Below, one piece after another: positions 42,218-50,989 of a stretch of 64,000 nucleotides of DNA; position 1 is the stretch's first letter; every line of letters begins with the position of its first letter. Below the pieces are notes generated by a model that searched no databases, had not been told where the DNA came from, and was given only the letters and a program-made list of their open reading frames with translations. This DNA is from SIRX01 sp965214475 (GTDB lineage: Bacteria > Actinomycetota > Rubrobacteria > Rubrobacterales > Rubrobacteraceae): assembly GCA_965214475.1 (NCBI GenBank), contig OZ243953.1:1798001-1862000 (forward strand), read 5' to 3'. The position numbers and the translations under genes are program-made.

Positions 42218-44920
42218 TTAGCCATCTTGTAGTTTCCCCCTTCTCAGTAACTTTGACTTGATCTGTCCGAGCGTGGTGAGCAGCTTCCAGCCTGTCGAGG
42301 ACTGTATGGCGTGTACCTGCCCTTCGAGAGCCCGGTTCTTTTTCTTCAGGTCTTTGCTCTCGCCCACCTGGGATCTCAAACCCCGGACTTGCTCGTGCAA
42401 CGCTTTTATCCTCTGGACTCGGACGTTATTCTGCTCTCTGAGGTTCCGGTTTCTCTCCTTGAGCTTCGCGGACGATGGGCCACCCAGATTCTCTCTCAAC
42501 AACTGCCCGAGCTGTTCTGTCTCCCGCCTCTGGGCCGCAGCCTCGGCTTTGGCCCGGAAAAAAGGCCCGGCCATCATGCCCAGCTCGCCCTCAGAGGAAG
42601 CCAGGCTCGCCTGAGCTTTGTTCTCCACGAACTGCATGTACTCTTTCGAAACGACCGCGAACGGCGTGCCGACCAGGTCGTTTATGCTTTCGAGTTCTCT
42701 AGCAGTGTCACGCTTTATCGGGAGGTCGGGGGAGGACTCCAGCACTTTGCGGTACTTTTCGTACTTGCCGTAGCGGTTGACGTAGGTTTGCTCTTCAGTC
42801 TCCCGCCGGACGAGCTTGTACAAGCTTCCCAGAAGCTTGTAGTGGAAGAGCACGCCCGTAAAGTTCGCAACGCGGGCGTTGCTCGCCCAATGTTCCGAGA
42901 GGTCTACAGGTTTTATCTCATCGTCAAGGAAGATCAGGGGATGCTTCGTCAGCGACGGGCGAATGTCGAAGAGTGTCTTTTGGATGCCTCCCTGCAAAAC
43001 CTCGATCTCCTCGTTGGAGATCACGTTCCCGGTATCAGGTCCGCTTCCGTAGCCGTATGTATTAACGTTCGAGAGGTCATAAAACTTGCTCGACTCTTTG
43101 AGAGGTACGGCCTCTCCTCCGATAGCCTCCGAGATGGATTTTTCGGGGAACATGTCGAGCATGTGGGCCACCACCGCCGTGTAGGAGTGCTCGTTGAGAT
43201 ACTGCAGCAAAGCCTCCAGACCCACCACGTCAGAGTAGGGGTAGTCAAAAAGTTCGTCTACGTCCACCAAAAGGCTCCAGCGGCCTTTCCCAAACCGCTC
43301 GATGAGATACTGCCGCATAGAGAGCTGATACCGCTTGAACGGCAAACGGGTACGGAGCACGGTAACGTCGTCGTAGCTTTTGAGGGTCTCGATAGTGTCA
43401 TCGGTCGAGCCGTTGTCCAGAAACACCAGGTGCTTCGCCCCGAGCCCAAAGTAGTGCTCCACGAAAGATTCGATGTAAGGCCGGCCGTCGCGCAGCAGGC
43501 ACAGGACGGTTAGTTCGTTTTTCTCGTACTCCACTTTTTCGGGTCCGTGCAGGTGTTCCACTTCGTGGTGCAAGAGCCACTTCTGGACCCTTTCGAGCTG
43601 CGGAGTATCCGGCGCGTCATACCGACTCCTGTTGCGGTTTTGTAAGAATGGATTACGAGTCAGTCTGTCCCGCAATTGCCCCAAATTGAGATCGGACCCG
43701 CGTTGGGCGTCGGCTTTCCGCCGCTGCTCCTTCGCTTCAGTTTGGGACCTCAGGAACGCTTCCAGCAAATCCTCCGCGTATCGTTCTCGAAAGCCTCCAC
43801 CGCCATCCGTGTAGCCTTCGCGCTCTACGAGCCCCATGTACTCCCGAGACACGACCATGAACCCGTTGCCGACGAGATCGTCTACACTCTGTAGTTCTTC
43901 CGCCGTGTCCTGCCGGACTCGGAGCGTGGGATTCTCTTCCAGTACCCGGAGGTACTTACTGTACCGGCGGGTACCATGCTCGGAGCGGTTGCGCTCTTCG
44001 ACGGAACGCGACACGTCCTCGTAGAGCCGGTGCGAGAACTTATAGTGGAGCAGAACGCCCGTGAAATCTGCGATGCGCGCGTTGCCTACCCAGTGATCCG
44101 AGAGGTCCATCGGTTTTATCTCGTCGTCCAGGAAGATCAGGGGGTGCTTTATCAGGGTGGCTTCGTTGTCGAAGAGGGTCTTACGAATGCCGCCCCGAAC
44201 TATCCCGATCTCCTCGTTCGCCAACTCGTTGCCCGTGTCGCCGGCCGAACGGTAGTCGTGCAGGCTCGTGTTCGAGAGGTCGTAGAAGCGATAGAGTTCC
44301 TTTAGTGGCTCGTCTTCCAGTACCGGGGCGTCCCGCGAGATAGGCTCCTCTGGAAACATGTCGAGCATGTGGGCCACCACCGCCGTGTAGGAATGCTCGT
44401 TGAGATACTGCAGCAAGGCTTTCAGGCTCACCACATCAGAGTAGGGGTAGTCAAAGAGCTCGTCGATGTCTACCAGCAGGCTCCAGCGGCCCTTGCCAGA
44501 CCTCTCGATCAGGTACTGCTTCATCGCGACGTTGTACGTCTTGTAAGGCAACTCTGTTTGCAACACGGTAACGTCGTCGTAGGTTTTGAGGGTCTCGATA
44601 GTGCCGTCGGTCGAGCCGTTGTCCAGAAACACCAGGTGCTTCGCCCCGAGCCCAAAGTAGTGCTCCACGAAGGACTTCACGTAGTGGCGGCTGTTACGGA
44701 CCTGGCATAGAACGATCAGTTCGTCTCTCTCGTACTCTACGCTTTCGGGGCCGTGCAGAAGCTCCACGCTCTCGCTCACGGCCTGTTTCTGGGCCACCTC
44801 CAGCTCAGGGCTGTCGGCCACGTCGCTCCTGTTGCGGTCGCGGGTAAAGTGAGGTCCGGTACGAAGACGTTGCACAGGAGGTTTTTCCGGCGGTTGCTTA
44901 TCTTTTGGAGGTATTCTCAT
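42218..44920 (-). CDS. Duplicated-domain GT2/GT92-like glycosyltransferase with coiled-coil tail
   Basis: Protein of 900 residues with two tandem copies (about 50-390 and 450-770) of one glycosyltransferase domain. Each copy begins with VEYExxELxVLCxxRxxxxYxxSFVEHYFGLGAKHLVFLDNGSTD-like sequence. Each carries LLVDxDELFDYPYSDVV with the DxD motif and VVAHMLDMFPE. The copies share long runs of identical bases, so the duplication is recent or kept alike by conversion. Residues about 790-890 are coiled coil, ending SSTGWKLLTTLGQIKSKLL. It probably adds two sugars. Confidence 0.85.
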   Translation of the reverse strand: MRIPPKDKQPPEKPPVQRLRTGPHFTRDRNRSDVADSPELEVAQKQAVSESVELLHGPESVEYERDELIVLCQVRNSRHYVKSFVEHYFGLGAKHLVFLDNGSTDGTIETLKTYDDVTVLQTELPYKTYNVAMKQYLIERSGKGRWSLLVDIDELFDYPYSDVVSLKALLQYLNEHSYTAVVAHMLDMFPEEPISRDAPVLEDEPLKELYRFYDLSNTSLHDYRSAGDTGNELANEEIGIVRGGIRKTLFDNEATLIKHPLIFLDDEIKPMDLSDHWVGNARIADFTGVLLHYKFSHRLYEDVSRSVEERNRSEHGTRRYSKYLRVLEENPTLRVRQDTAEELQSVDDLVGNGFMVVSREYMGLVEREGYTDGGGGFRERYAEDLLEAFLRSQTEAKEQRRKADAQRGSDLNLGQLRDRLTRNPFLQNRNRSRYDAPDTPQLERVQKWLLHHEVEHLHGPEKVEYEKNELTVLCLLRDGRPYIESFVEHYFGLGAKHLVFLDNGSTDDTIETLKSYDDVTVLRTRLPFKRYQLSMRQYLIERFGKGRWSLLVDVDELFDYPYSDVVGLEALLQYLNEHSYTAVVAHMLDMFPEKSISEAIGGEAVPLKESSKFYDLSNVNTYGYGSGPDTGNVISNEEIEVLQGGIQKTLFDIRPSLTKHPLIFLDDEIKPVDLSEHWASNARVANFTGVLFHYKLLGSLYKLVRRETEEQTYVNRYGKYEKYRKVLESSPDLPIKRDTARELESINDLVGTPFAVVSKEYMQFVENKAQASLASSEGELGMMAGPFFRAKAEAAAQRRETEQLGQLLRENLGGPSSAKLKERNRNLREQNNVRVQRIKALHEQVRGLRSQVGESKDLKKKNRALEGQVHAIQSSTGWKLLTTLGQIKSKLLRRGKLQDG

Positions 44921-44932
44921 CTGGCTTCCCCG

Positions 44933-45322
44933 CTAGCCCCTGGGATTGTTGGGCACGTTAGGCACACTGCCTTCGAGGTTGGACGTCAGAAGTTTTGCCT
45001 TGGTTTGGCCTGAAGAGCCTGGCCCCCAGCTATCGTCCATTATCCACCGCCCAGACCCGCCCGGCTGAGAGCGCACTGAGCACCTTCCAGCCCCTGAAAG
45101 GTCGGATGTCCTGCATCTTCTGCCTAAGCTTCCCGTATTCGCCCTTGGAGGCCAGGACTTTCTCGAAGGTGAAGGCATCCGGTGTAACGTCTCTGCGGGG
45201 CATTCACTTGAACCGTTCTTGCAGGTCAGCACCTTGGAAGGTTTGTTCAAACACCTGGTTAGCGCCGTCGTCCCGCTACGCGTTGTCCCCCCAATATACA
45301 AGTAGTTCCGTTCCATATTCAC
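44933..45322 (-). pseudogene. Sulfotransferase N-terminal remnant fused to a foreign coiled-coil tail
   Basis: The first 30 codons are a sulfotransferase start (LYIGGTTRSGTTALTRCLN) with the PAPS loop. Then the frame loses meaning. In another minus-strand frame at about 45030-45180 a different protein tail can be read (FTFEKVLASKGEYGKLRQKM then FRGWKVLSALSAGRVWAVDN), of the coiled-coil plus W-K type seen in the 42218 and 46933 proteins. The rest is missing. This is a deletion join between two genes. Confidence 0.7.
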
Positions 45323-45690
45323 CTCAAGCCAACAAGTAGTTGCGGTCTTTGATCTCTGTGTAAGAACAATCTCTCGATTTTCCCACAGTCGCGCCGGACA
45401 TTAAAGTAGTTGTACAGGAGAATATCAGCTTGAAAGCACGGTACTGCTCTGCGAATATGTCTGTAGCAAAGTGATGAGACGTACAGCGGAGATACGAGGT
45501 GCTGGCCTTCCGGTTCAACAACAACGAGATAGTTTGCAGCGTGGAAGCGCCCGTAGAAAGAACAAAAGTCGGTGTCCTGCTCAGGCCGCAAAAAAGTACC
45601 GAACTCTCTCACGAGGAGAAAGAGCCCCGAGTTGCGATTGAAGAGCAGATCAACCAGGAAACTAGAGACATAGGCTTCGGCTGGTAGACG
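45323..45690. other. Stretch without a clear gene, possible eroded coding
   Basis: Between the sulfotransferase remnant and the 45691 gene. One plus-strand frame from 45499 to 45687 is open for 62 codons (VCSVEAPVERTKVGVLLRPQ) and the same frame has two stops just before it. A minus-strand frame is open too. Neither matches anything I know; I treat it as probable gene debris. Confidence 0.35.
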
Positions 45691-46605
45691 TTGCTGGTAT
45701 ACGGTATCTCCATGATCCGCAACGAGGTGGACATCATCCGCCTGAACGTTCTCTACCACCTCTCGCTGGGCCTGGACCGGATGCTCGTCGTTGACAACGG
45801 TTCCACGGACGGCACGGATGAGATACTGAAGCAAATCAGCGAGAAGGATACCCGGGTGCAGTGGTACCGAGACGAAGGTCCCTTTCTCCCTTCGAGGGTT
45901 ATGACGGAGTTGGCGCGCGAGGCTTTCCACGACGGGGCGGATTGGGTCCTGCCGGTAGACGCCGACGAGTTCTGGCACGCGCCCGGCGGAGACTTCCGGC
46001 GTGTGCTCGAAGCGTCGGGCGCCGGGGTGCTCCGGGCGCAAGCGGTGAACTTCGTCCAGCACCGGGACCAGCGGAAGTCTAAACCGGACGCGCTCCTACA
46101 CATGACGATGCGGGTAGCTTCGCCCGTCGGGCCGCCGGGCCGGGGCCAGGACCTAGTAGAATCACAGCAGATCTCCTTCGTCGAGACAGCGTACCCTCAG
46201 AAGTGCGTGAGCCGGACGGTGGAGGAGATCTACATCGAGACGGGCCACCATTCCATCTCTGGAATAGAAGGACCGAGAAAACGCACCGAAGAAATAGTTT
46301 GCCTGCACGCCCCGATCCGCTCCCGGGCCGCGCTCGACGAGCGGATAAAGTCTTCGAGCCGCGCCGCAGAAGCGGGCCGCAACCCGGGACAGGGACGGCA
46401 CCGGCGACGACTGGCGAACCTGAACAACGAGACCGCCATCGAACGAGAGTGGGCCGCAAACAGCTACAGAGACTGCTACCTGGACGTGTACGGAAAGCGA
46501 CACCCGGTAGTCTTCGATCCCCGGTTACGCGATGCAGTCGCGCCGTTTATCCGGCAACGTTTCTGGAAAAAGTGGGCGAAACTCCTGGCGCGACAGAGAA
46601 GCTAG
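45691..46605 (+). CDS. GT2/GT92-like glycosyltransferase
   Basis: Protein of 304 residues. It opens with VYGISMIRNEVDIIRLNVLYH, then MLVVDNGSTDGTDEILK (about 31-47) and WVLPVDADEFWH (about 84-95), with the DxD in VDADEF. This is the Glyco_tranf_2_4 type, also seen in the 42218 gene, which transfers sugars in branched glycans. TTG start assumed because the domain begins at once; ribosome site is poor. C-terminus is arginine-rich and suits membrane contact. Confidence 0.8.
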   Translation: MLVYGISMIRNEVDIIRLNVLYHLSLGLDRMLVVDNGSTDGTDEILKQISEKDTRVQWYRDEGPFLPSRVMTELAREAFHDGADWVLPVDADEFWHAPGGDFRRVLEASGAGVLRAQAVNFVQHRDQRKSKPDALLHMTMRVASPVGPPGRGQDLVESQQISFVETAYPQKCVSRTVEEIYIETGHHSISGIEGPRKRTEEIVCLHAPIRSRAALDERIKSSSRAAEAGRNPGQGRHRRRLANLNNETAIEREWAANSYRDCYLDVYGKRHPVVFDPRLRDAVAPFIRQRFWKKWAKLLARQRS

Positions 46606-46639
46606 GAAAATCGGTCCCGCGACGCACGGGCTCCGACCC

Positions 46640-46775
46640 AACATTGCTCTGTTAACAAATGCCTGGTATCCTTTTCGACCAAAGCGGCCTGCTCCGGCAT
46701 GAGATCTTCCTTCAATCCGCCCGGAGTAGCTTTGGGTTTCGAGAAGGGATGCCACAACCTCCCAGCTATCCCGCA
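46640..46775 (-). pseudogene. C-terminal relic of a type A sulfotransferase
   Basis: On the minus strand one reads DSWEVV near 46770, then after a frame change KPKATPGGLKEDLMPEQAAL and LTEQCW. It lines up with HSWENIP...FYRKATPGAWKEDLTLDQIQTIEKVTDPLLEELYP of the 32794 gene. Only the last fifth of the gene remains. The rest of 46606-46932 shows nothing recognisable except the leader of the next gene. Confidence 0.7.
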
Positions 46776-46932
46776 ACTATCTCCAGTACCATGTGACTAC
46801 TGTACTCCGGCATCGGGCAATCTTAGCACCAAAGCACTACTGGCTCCATCGTCTTGACAGCGAGAGTTTGCGTTTGCACGGATAGGCCTGTAACCTCATG
46901 TACCGGCAAATACACGAACGAGATTCGAGCCT

Positions 46933-48096
46933 ATGAAGCGTTTTTGGGAAACCGTAACTAAGCCTATATTGAAGGTCTTGCAGCCGGAGACCATAGTCGA
47001 GGTCGGCTCGGATCAGGGTGTCAACACGGAGAAACTTCTGCAGTATTGCCGCCGGAACGACGCGACGCTGCACGTCATAGACCCCGCGCCGGGGTATGAC
47101 GCCGAGGAGTGGCAACAGAAGTCCGGCGAGCGTCTCGTCTTCCACAAGGATCTCAGCCTCAACGCCCTGCCGGAGATTGGAGACTTCGACGTGGTGCTCA
47201 TAGACGGAGACCACAACTGGTACACGGTCTTTAACGAGCTCAAGCTGATCGAGAAAACGTGTGAGGAACGTTCGCAGGACTTCCCACTCGTGATGCTGCA
47301 CGACATAGAATGGCCCTACGGGCGGCGCGACCTCTACTACGACCCCGACACGATCCCGGAGGAGCACCGCAAACCACACGATAAAAAGGGCATGTTGCCG
47401 GGGGTAACGGAACTGGTCGAAGAAGGCGGCATGAACCGGCATCTGAACAACGCCATCCGGGAGCACGAGCCGAAGGACGGGGTGCTCACAGGCGTCGAAG
47501 ACTTCCTGGGCGCGTCGCGATACGAGCTAGAACTGCTCAAACTTCCCGGCATTCACGGCCTCGGCATACTCGTACCCGTACAACTCAGGGAACAGCATCC
47601 GGAGCTCGTCTCGCTCCTGTCCCACCTGGAGTTCTCTCCGTTTGTCGAAGCATACATCCAAGGCGTGGAGAGAGACCGGCTGGGGCTGGAGATACGCCAG
47701 CAGGAAGAGCGCAGGGAGCGCAGGAAAACCCAGCAACGGTTGACGGAGGAAAGCCGGGAACTCAAAGGAGAGCGCCAGAAATCTAGAGAAGAACGTCAAC
47801 AGCTCCAGGAAGAACGTCAGAGAACTAAAGAGATGCGGCACGAACTGAACATCGCGAACCGGGATGTGCTGCAACTAACGCGGTGGCTAGAAACTTTAGA
47901 CAGCGGCGTCTCGGCCCTTCTAAAGTCCCGCCAGTGGAAGGTCGGCAGTACCGCCGGTGAGCTGTACCGTCGGGCCACCCGCAAGCCCGAGAAAACCACG
48001 GTAGACGATCACCTGGAGCAAGTTTTGCAGAAGTTCCGGAACTGGCGTGGAGACGGCAAAGATCAGGACGGAAACACGAAAAACGGTGAAGCCTGA
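46933..48096 (+). CDS. Methyltransferase_24-like protein with long coiled coil
   Basis: Protein of 387 residues. Residues 1-190 have a class I methyltransferase pattern (IVEVGSDQGVNTEKLLQYC at 21-39, HVIDPAPGY, DFDVVLIDGDHNWYTVFNEL at about 83-102). The DGDHxYxxV-like segment is typical of CmcI/Methyltransf_24 enzymes. Residues about 255-320 are a strongly charged coiled coil (ERRERRKTQQRLTEESRELK), ending in KSRQWKVGSTAGELYRRATR. Its TGA overlaps the next ATG (ATGA), so the following sulfotransferase is translationally coupled. Likely O-methylation of the same glycan. Confidence 0.82.
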   Translation: MKRFWETVTKPILKVLQPETIVEVGSDQGVNTEKLLQYCRRNDATLHVIDPAPGYDAEEWQQKSGERLVFHKDLSLNALPEIGDFDVVLIDGDHNWYTVFNELKLIEKTCEERSQDFPLVMLHDIEWPYGRRDLYYDPDTIPEEHRKPHDKKGMLPGVTELVEEGGMNRHLNNAIREHEPKDGVLTGVEDFLGASRYELELLKLPGIHGLGILVPVQLREQHPELVSLLSHLEFSPFVEAYIQGVERDRLGLEIRQQEERRERRKTQQRLTEESRELKGERQKSREERQQLQEERQRTKEMRHELNIANRDVLQLTRWLETLDSGVSALLKSRQWKVGSTAGELYRRATRKPEKTTVDDHLEQVLQKFRNWRGDGKDQDGNTKNGEA

Positions 48097-48932
48097 TGAA
48101 CCGGAGAAACGTAGTGATCACCGGGACGGGTCGTTCCGGCACCACTCTAGTCTGCAACCTGCTCAACAAATTGCCGAATACGGTAGCACTTAGCGAACCT
48201 ATAGCCCCCAAAAAATTCGTGGACAAGATGCCCGACCATGAAGCAATTTGCGACGGTATAGAGCTTTACTATCGCAGGATGCGGCGGATGGCGCGTAAAA
48301 AAGGTGTCGTGATTAGCAAACACGTCGGTGGAGTAGTGCCAGATAACACTAAAGGAATGGTAGATGGCGTTCGTCGCCGCATTGCAGAAAAGGGCAGGAT
48401 CCCAGTAGACAAGCCACTCCAGCCAGGTTTCATACTCGCGATCAAGGACGTTGGCATGTTTACCGCGCTGCTACCGACGTTAGCGAAAAGGTTTCCGTGC
48501 TACGCAATCGTTCGTAATCCTCTCTCCGTCATGGCATCAGTTGGCAGTATTCGTAGGGATAAGAAACGCAAGAATCCGCCCGCGATAGACAGGTATGACC
48601 CGGAACTGCTGTTTCCCGCCAAGGGCGCTGGTGATCCGGTTGGGCGGCGACTACTGAGGTTTCATCTCCTCTTCGAGAGATACCAGAAAGTGCTGCCCGA
48701 AGGCCATATCCTGCTCTACGAAAACATCGTAAATTCCGGTGGCAAGTCGTTGGAGGTGATCTCACCCGCCGCTAGAGAGCTTAACGAGCCACTGGAGTCC
48801 AAAAATCTCAATCCTCTCTACGACCGAGACGAGATGCTTCGGCTGGGAGAGCGATTGCTACAGAGCGAAGGAGCATATTGGAACTTCTACACTCGGGAGA
48901 GCGTGGATGAGATGCTCGGCCAGCTAGCGTAG
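48096..48932 (+). CDS. Sulfotransferase family protein
   Basis: Protein of 278 residues with the PAPS loop VVITGTGRSGTTLVCNLL (6-23) and 3'-phosphate region CYAIVRNPLSVMASVGSI (about 134-151). It belongs to a type different from the type A and tandem-trio sulfotransferases. It is coupled by an ATGA overlap to the methyltransferase-coil gene upstream. Confidence 0.83.
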   Translation: MNRRNVVITGTGRSGTTLVCNLLNKLPNTVALSEPIAPKKFVDKMPDHEAICDGIELYYRRMRRMARKKGVVISKHVGGVVPDNTKGMVDGVRRRIAEKGRIPVDKPLQPGFILAIKDVGMFTALLPTLAKRFPCYAIVRNPLSVMASVGSIRRDKKRKNPPAIDRYDPELLFPAKGAGDPVGRRLLRFHLLFERYQKVLPEGHILLYENIVNSGGKSLEVISPAARELNEPLESKNLNPLYDRDEMLRLGERLLQSEGAYWNFYTRESVDEMLGQLA

Positions 48933-48941
48933 TCTCTGTTT

Positions 48942-49964
48942 CTACAGTGTTTGCACGGAGGGCAGCGGTCCACTCTGGTAACCTGACTGTTCTAGACCTT
49001 CTTTGACCCATTCGTCCCAGGTCGCCGACTCCCACAACGGATATGGGAGATTCTTTTCTTCAATACAACTCTCGACCAACCGCTCGGCACAGTAGCGCCA
49101 GAACGAAGCGTAGCCTCCGAAGCGCTTATCCAGCCGTGAGAGTTCTTCCCGGTAGAGCTGCGCCAGATACACCGCTGATTCCGCCGGCATCCGGCCTGCG
49201 GACCGGGAGTGGACCTTCTCGCCAATCCCCTGCGGTTTGAAAGAAGGATCAACGTCCAGAAACTCGTACACGCTCTGCAAGAGTTCCTCGGGATAGAAGT
49301 GGATATCCTCTAGGAAACCAACGAAGATCCGGTTCTCCGGGTAGAACTTGCTCCAGTTCTCCAGCGTCCCAAGGTAGTCGGTTTTCGACCGTGACTCCTT
49401 GCTCTCGAAGTTGCGGCGGAGCCGCCGGCGCCGGGCGGAAGCTATATCCTTCTTGCCGGACTTATCGAAGCGCATCACGACCTGGGACCAGGCCCGCTCT
49501 ATCGGGTTGCGCATCATGAAGATGAGCTTCGCCTCCGGCACCAGATCGTGAACGCGGGCTACACCCTCATAGCCGAGCATGGAGTAGGCTGGAGTGATCT
49601 CACCCTTCACCCTTCCCTGCCCCGGCTCGAAGAGCGAGGCGTACCACTCGTCGTTGGGCGCGCCAGCATAGTACTTCAAGTCCCAGAGGAAATCGTCTCT
49701 GGAGAACCGCTGCCGATAGCGTCGTACCCGATTCCTGATCTGTCGGCGCCAACGCTGATCTACAGTGCGTTTGCTCGTCGTCTTACTGTAGAGTCTAAAG
49801 AGCGTGTTTTTGGGGTCGTTTATCCGATTGTTAAAGTAGTGGAGTTCTTTGATCCCCGGCATCCAGACCTCGGGGTGAAGTTGCAGGTTGTGGCCCAACC
49901 AGGTGGTCCCGGCCTTCTGGGCTCCTATGCCGATGAATTCTGGAAGTGCTGCGTTCTGTTTCAT
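48942..49964 (-). CDS. Sulfotransferase (type B, tandem copy 3)
   Basis: Protein of 340 residues. PAPS loop FIGIGAQKAGTTWLGHNL (10-27), then PEVWMPGIKELHYFNN, and 3'-phosphate site IFMMRNPIERAWSQVVM (about 148-164). The C-terminus reads WNEWVKE-like. It is the third of three head-to-tail paralogs (50990, 49978, 48942) that share KAGTTWL, KELHYF and FVGFLEDIHFYPEELLQ. The family includes heparan- and lipid-chitooligosaccharide-type sulfotransferases, as GAQKAGTTWL suggests, but the acceptor cannot be told. Confidence 0.88.
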   Translation of the reverse strand: MKQNAALPEFIGIGAQKAGTTWLGHNLQLHPEVWMPGIKELHYFNNRINDPKNTLFRLYSKTTSKRTVDQRWRRQIRNRVRRYRQRFSRDDFLWDLKYYAGAPNDEWYASLFEPGQGRVKGEITPAYSMLGYEGVARVHDLVPEAKLIFMMRNPIERAWSQVVMRFDKSGKKDIASARRRRLRRNFESKESRSKTDYLGTLENWSKFYPENRIFVGFLEDIHFYPEELLQSVYEFLDVDPSFKPQGIGEKVHSRSAGRMPAESAVYLAQLYREELSRLDKRFGGYASFWRYCAERLVESCIEEKNLPYPLWESATWDEWVKEGLEQSGYQSGPLPSVQTL

Positions 49965-49977
49965 CTCTACAAGCAGC

Positions 49978-50979
49978 CTACCGGGACGCGGCCCATACGG
50001 AAGAGAGCGGCCCGCTCTGTACCCCTACCTTCCGGCTTTCTTTCCACTTTTCCCACAGTGGCGACTCCCAGAGTGGGTAGGGTATTTGCTCATCTTCCGG
50101 GGGAGCTTCGGTTAACCTGTCTGCACAGTGGAGCCAGAACGAAGCGTAGCCGCCGAAGCTCTCGCTCAGCCGCCGGGTCTCGTCGTAGTAGGAGTTTGCC
50201 AGGTAGGCGGCGAACCTCGTCGGCATCGTGCTCTGGAAGCCGGAGTGGATTTTTCGCTTTATGACCCGGTACTTGGCGGATGAGTCCACGCCCAGGAAGT
50301 CGTAGAGTCTCTGCAGCAGTTCCTCGGGGAAGAAGTGGATGTCTTCGAGGAAACCAACGAAGATCTGCTCTTCCGAGTAGAACTTGCTCCAGTTTTCCAG
50401 CATCCCAAGGTAGTCGGTCATAAGGCGTACCCGCTGGTTACCCAGGCGAGTGTGGAATTCCTCATCCGGGACGTCTTCTAGTTTCTGCCCTTTTATCCTG
50501 AGCCCCATATCCGCTACGGACCAGGGGCGTTCGATGGGATTGCGCATCATCAGGATGATCTTTGCCTCCGGCATGATCTCGCGTATGTGGGAGATCTGGC
50601 GCTTCCCCAGTATGGAGTAGTCGGGTGTGGTCTCGCCGGCGATCTGGTTCTCTCCGGGCTCGAAGAGCGAAGCGTACCACTCGTCGCCCGGTTCCCGTAG
50701 GAAGTACTTGAGGTCCCACCGGACATCCTGCCACTTCAGGTCCTTCGGAGAGCGTTTGAAGTTCTTGATATGAGACTTGACTTGCCGACGCCAGCGCCAG
50801 TCGGCCGGGCGTTCGCCACGCAGCCTGGAGTAGGGGCCGCCGTCCAGCCGGATCTTCTCGTCGAAGTAGTGAAGCTCTTTCTCGCGGGGCATCCAAACCT
50901 GGGGATGGGTACGCAGACTCCGGTACAGCCAGGTAGTTCCTGCCTTCTGCGCTCCGATCACGAGGAAGTCCGGATACAC
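49978..50979 (-). CDS. Sulfotransferase (type B, tandem copy 2)
   Basis: Protein of 333 residues, middle member of the tandem trio. PAPS loop FLVIGAQKAGTTWLYRSL (5-22), PQVWMPREKELHYFDEK, LMMRNPIERPWSVADMGLR (about 141-159; proline replaces the alanine of its sisters), FVGFLEDIHFFPEELLQ, and YSILGKRQISHIREIMPEAK. Spacing to both neighbours is about ten bases, so they are one transcript. Confidence 0.88.
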   Translation of the reverse strand: MYPDFLVIGAQKAGTTWLYRSLRTHPQVWMPREKELHYFDEKIRLDGGPYSRLRGERPADWRWRRQVKSHIKNFKRSPKDLKWQDVRWDLKYFLREPGDEWYASLFEPGENQIAGETTPDYSILGKRQISHIREIMPEAKIILMMRNPIERPWSVADMGLRIKGQKLEDVPDEEFHTRLGNQRVRLMTDYLGMLENWSKFYSEEQIFVGFLEDIHFFPEELLQRLYDFLGVDSSAKYRVIKRKIHSGFQSTMPTRFAAYLANSYYDETRRLSESFGGYASFWLHCADRLTEAPPEDEQIPYPLWESPLWEKWKESRKVGVQSGPLSSVWAASR

Positions 50980-50989
50980 TACGCTCCTC

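Noticed and set aside
42311..43513. A 400-codon plus-strand frame opposite the duplicated glycosyltransferase
   Set aside because: Repetitive low-complexity composition without domains; the minus strand carries DxD glycosyltransferase motifs twice.
45319..46062. A 247-codon minus-strand frame opposite the 45691 glycosyltransferase
   Set aside because: The plus strand has the GT2 motifs DNGSTDGT and VDADEF; the minus frame has no domain. Its last 70 codons, beyond the overlap, look slightly coding-like but could not be assigned.
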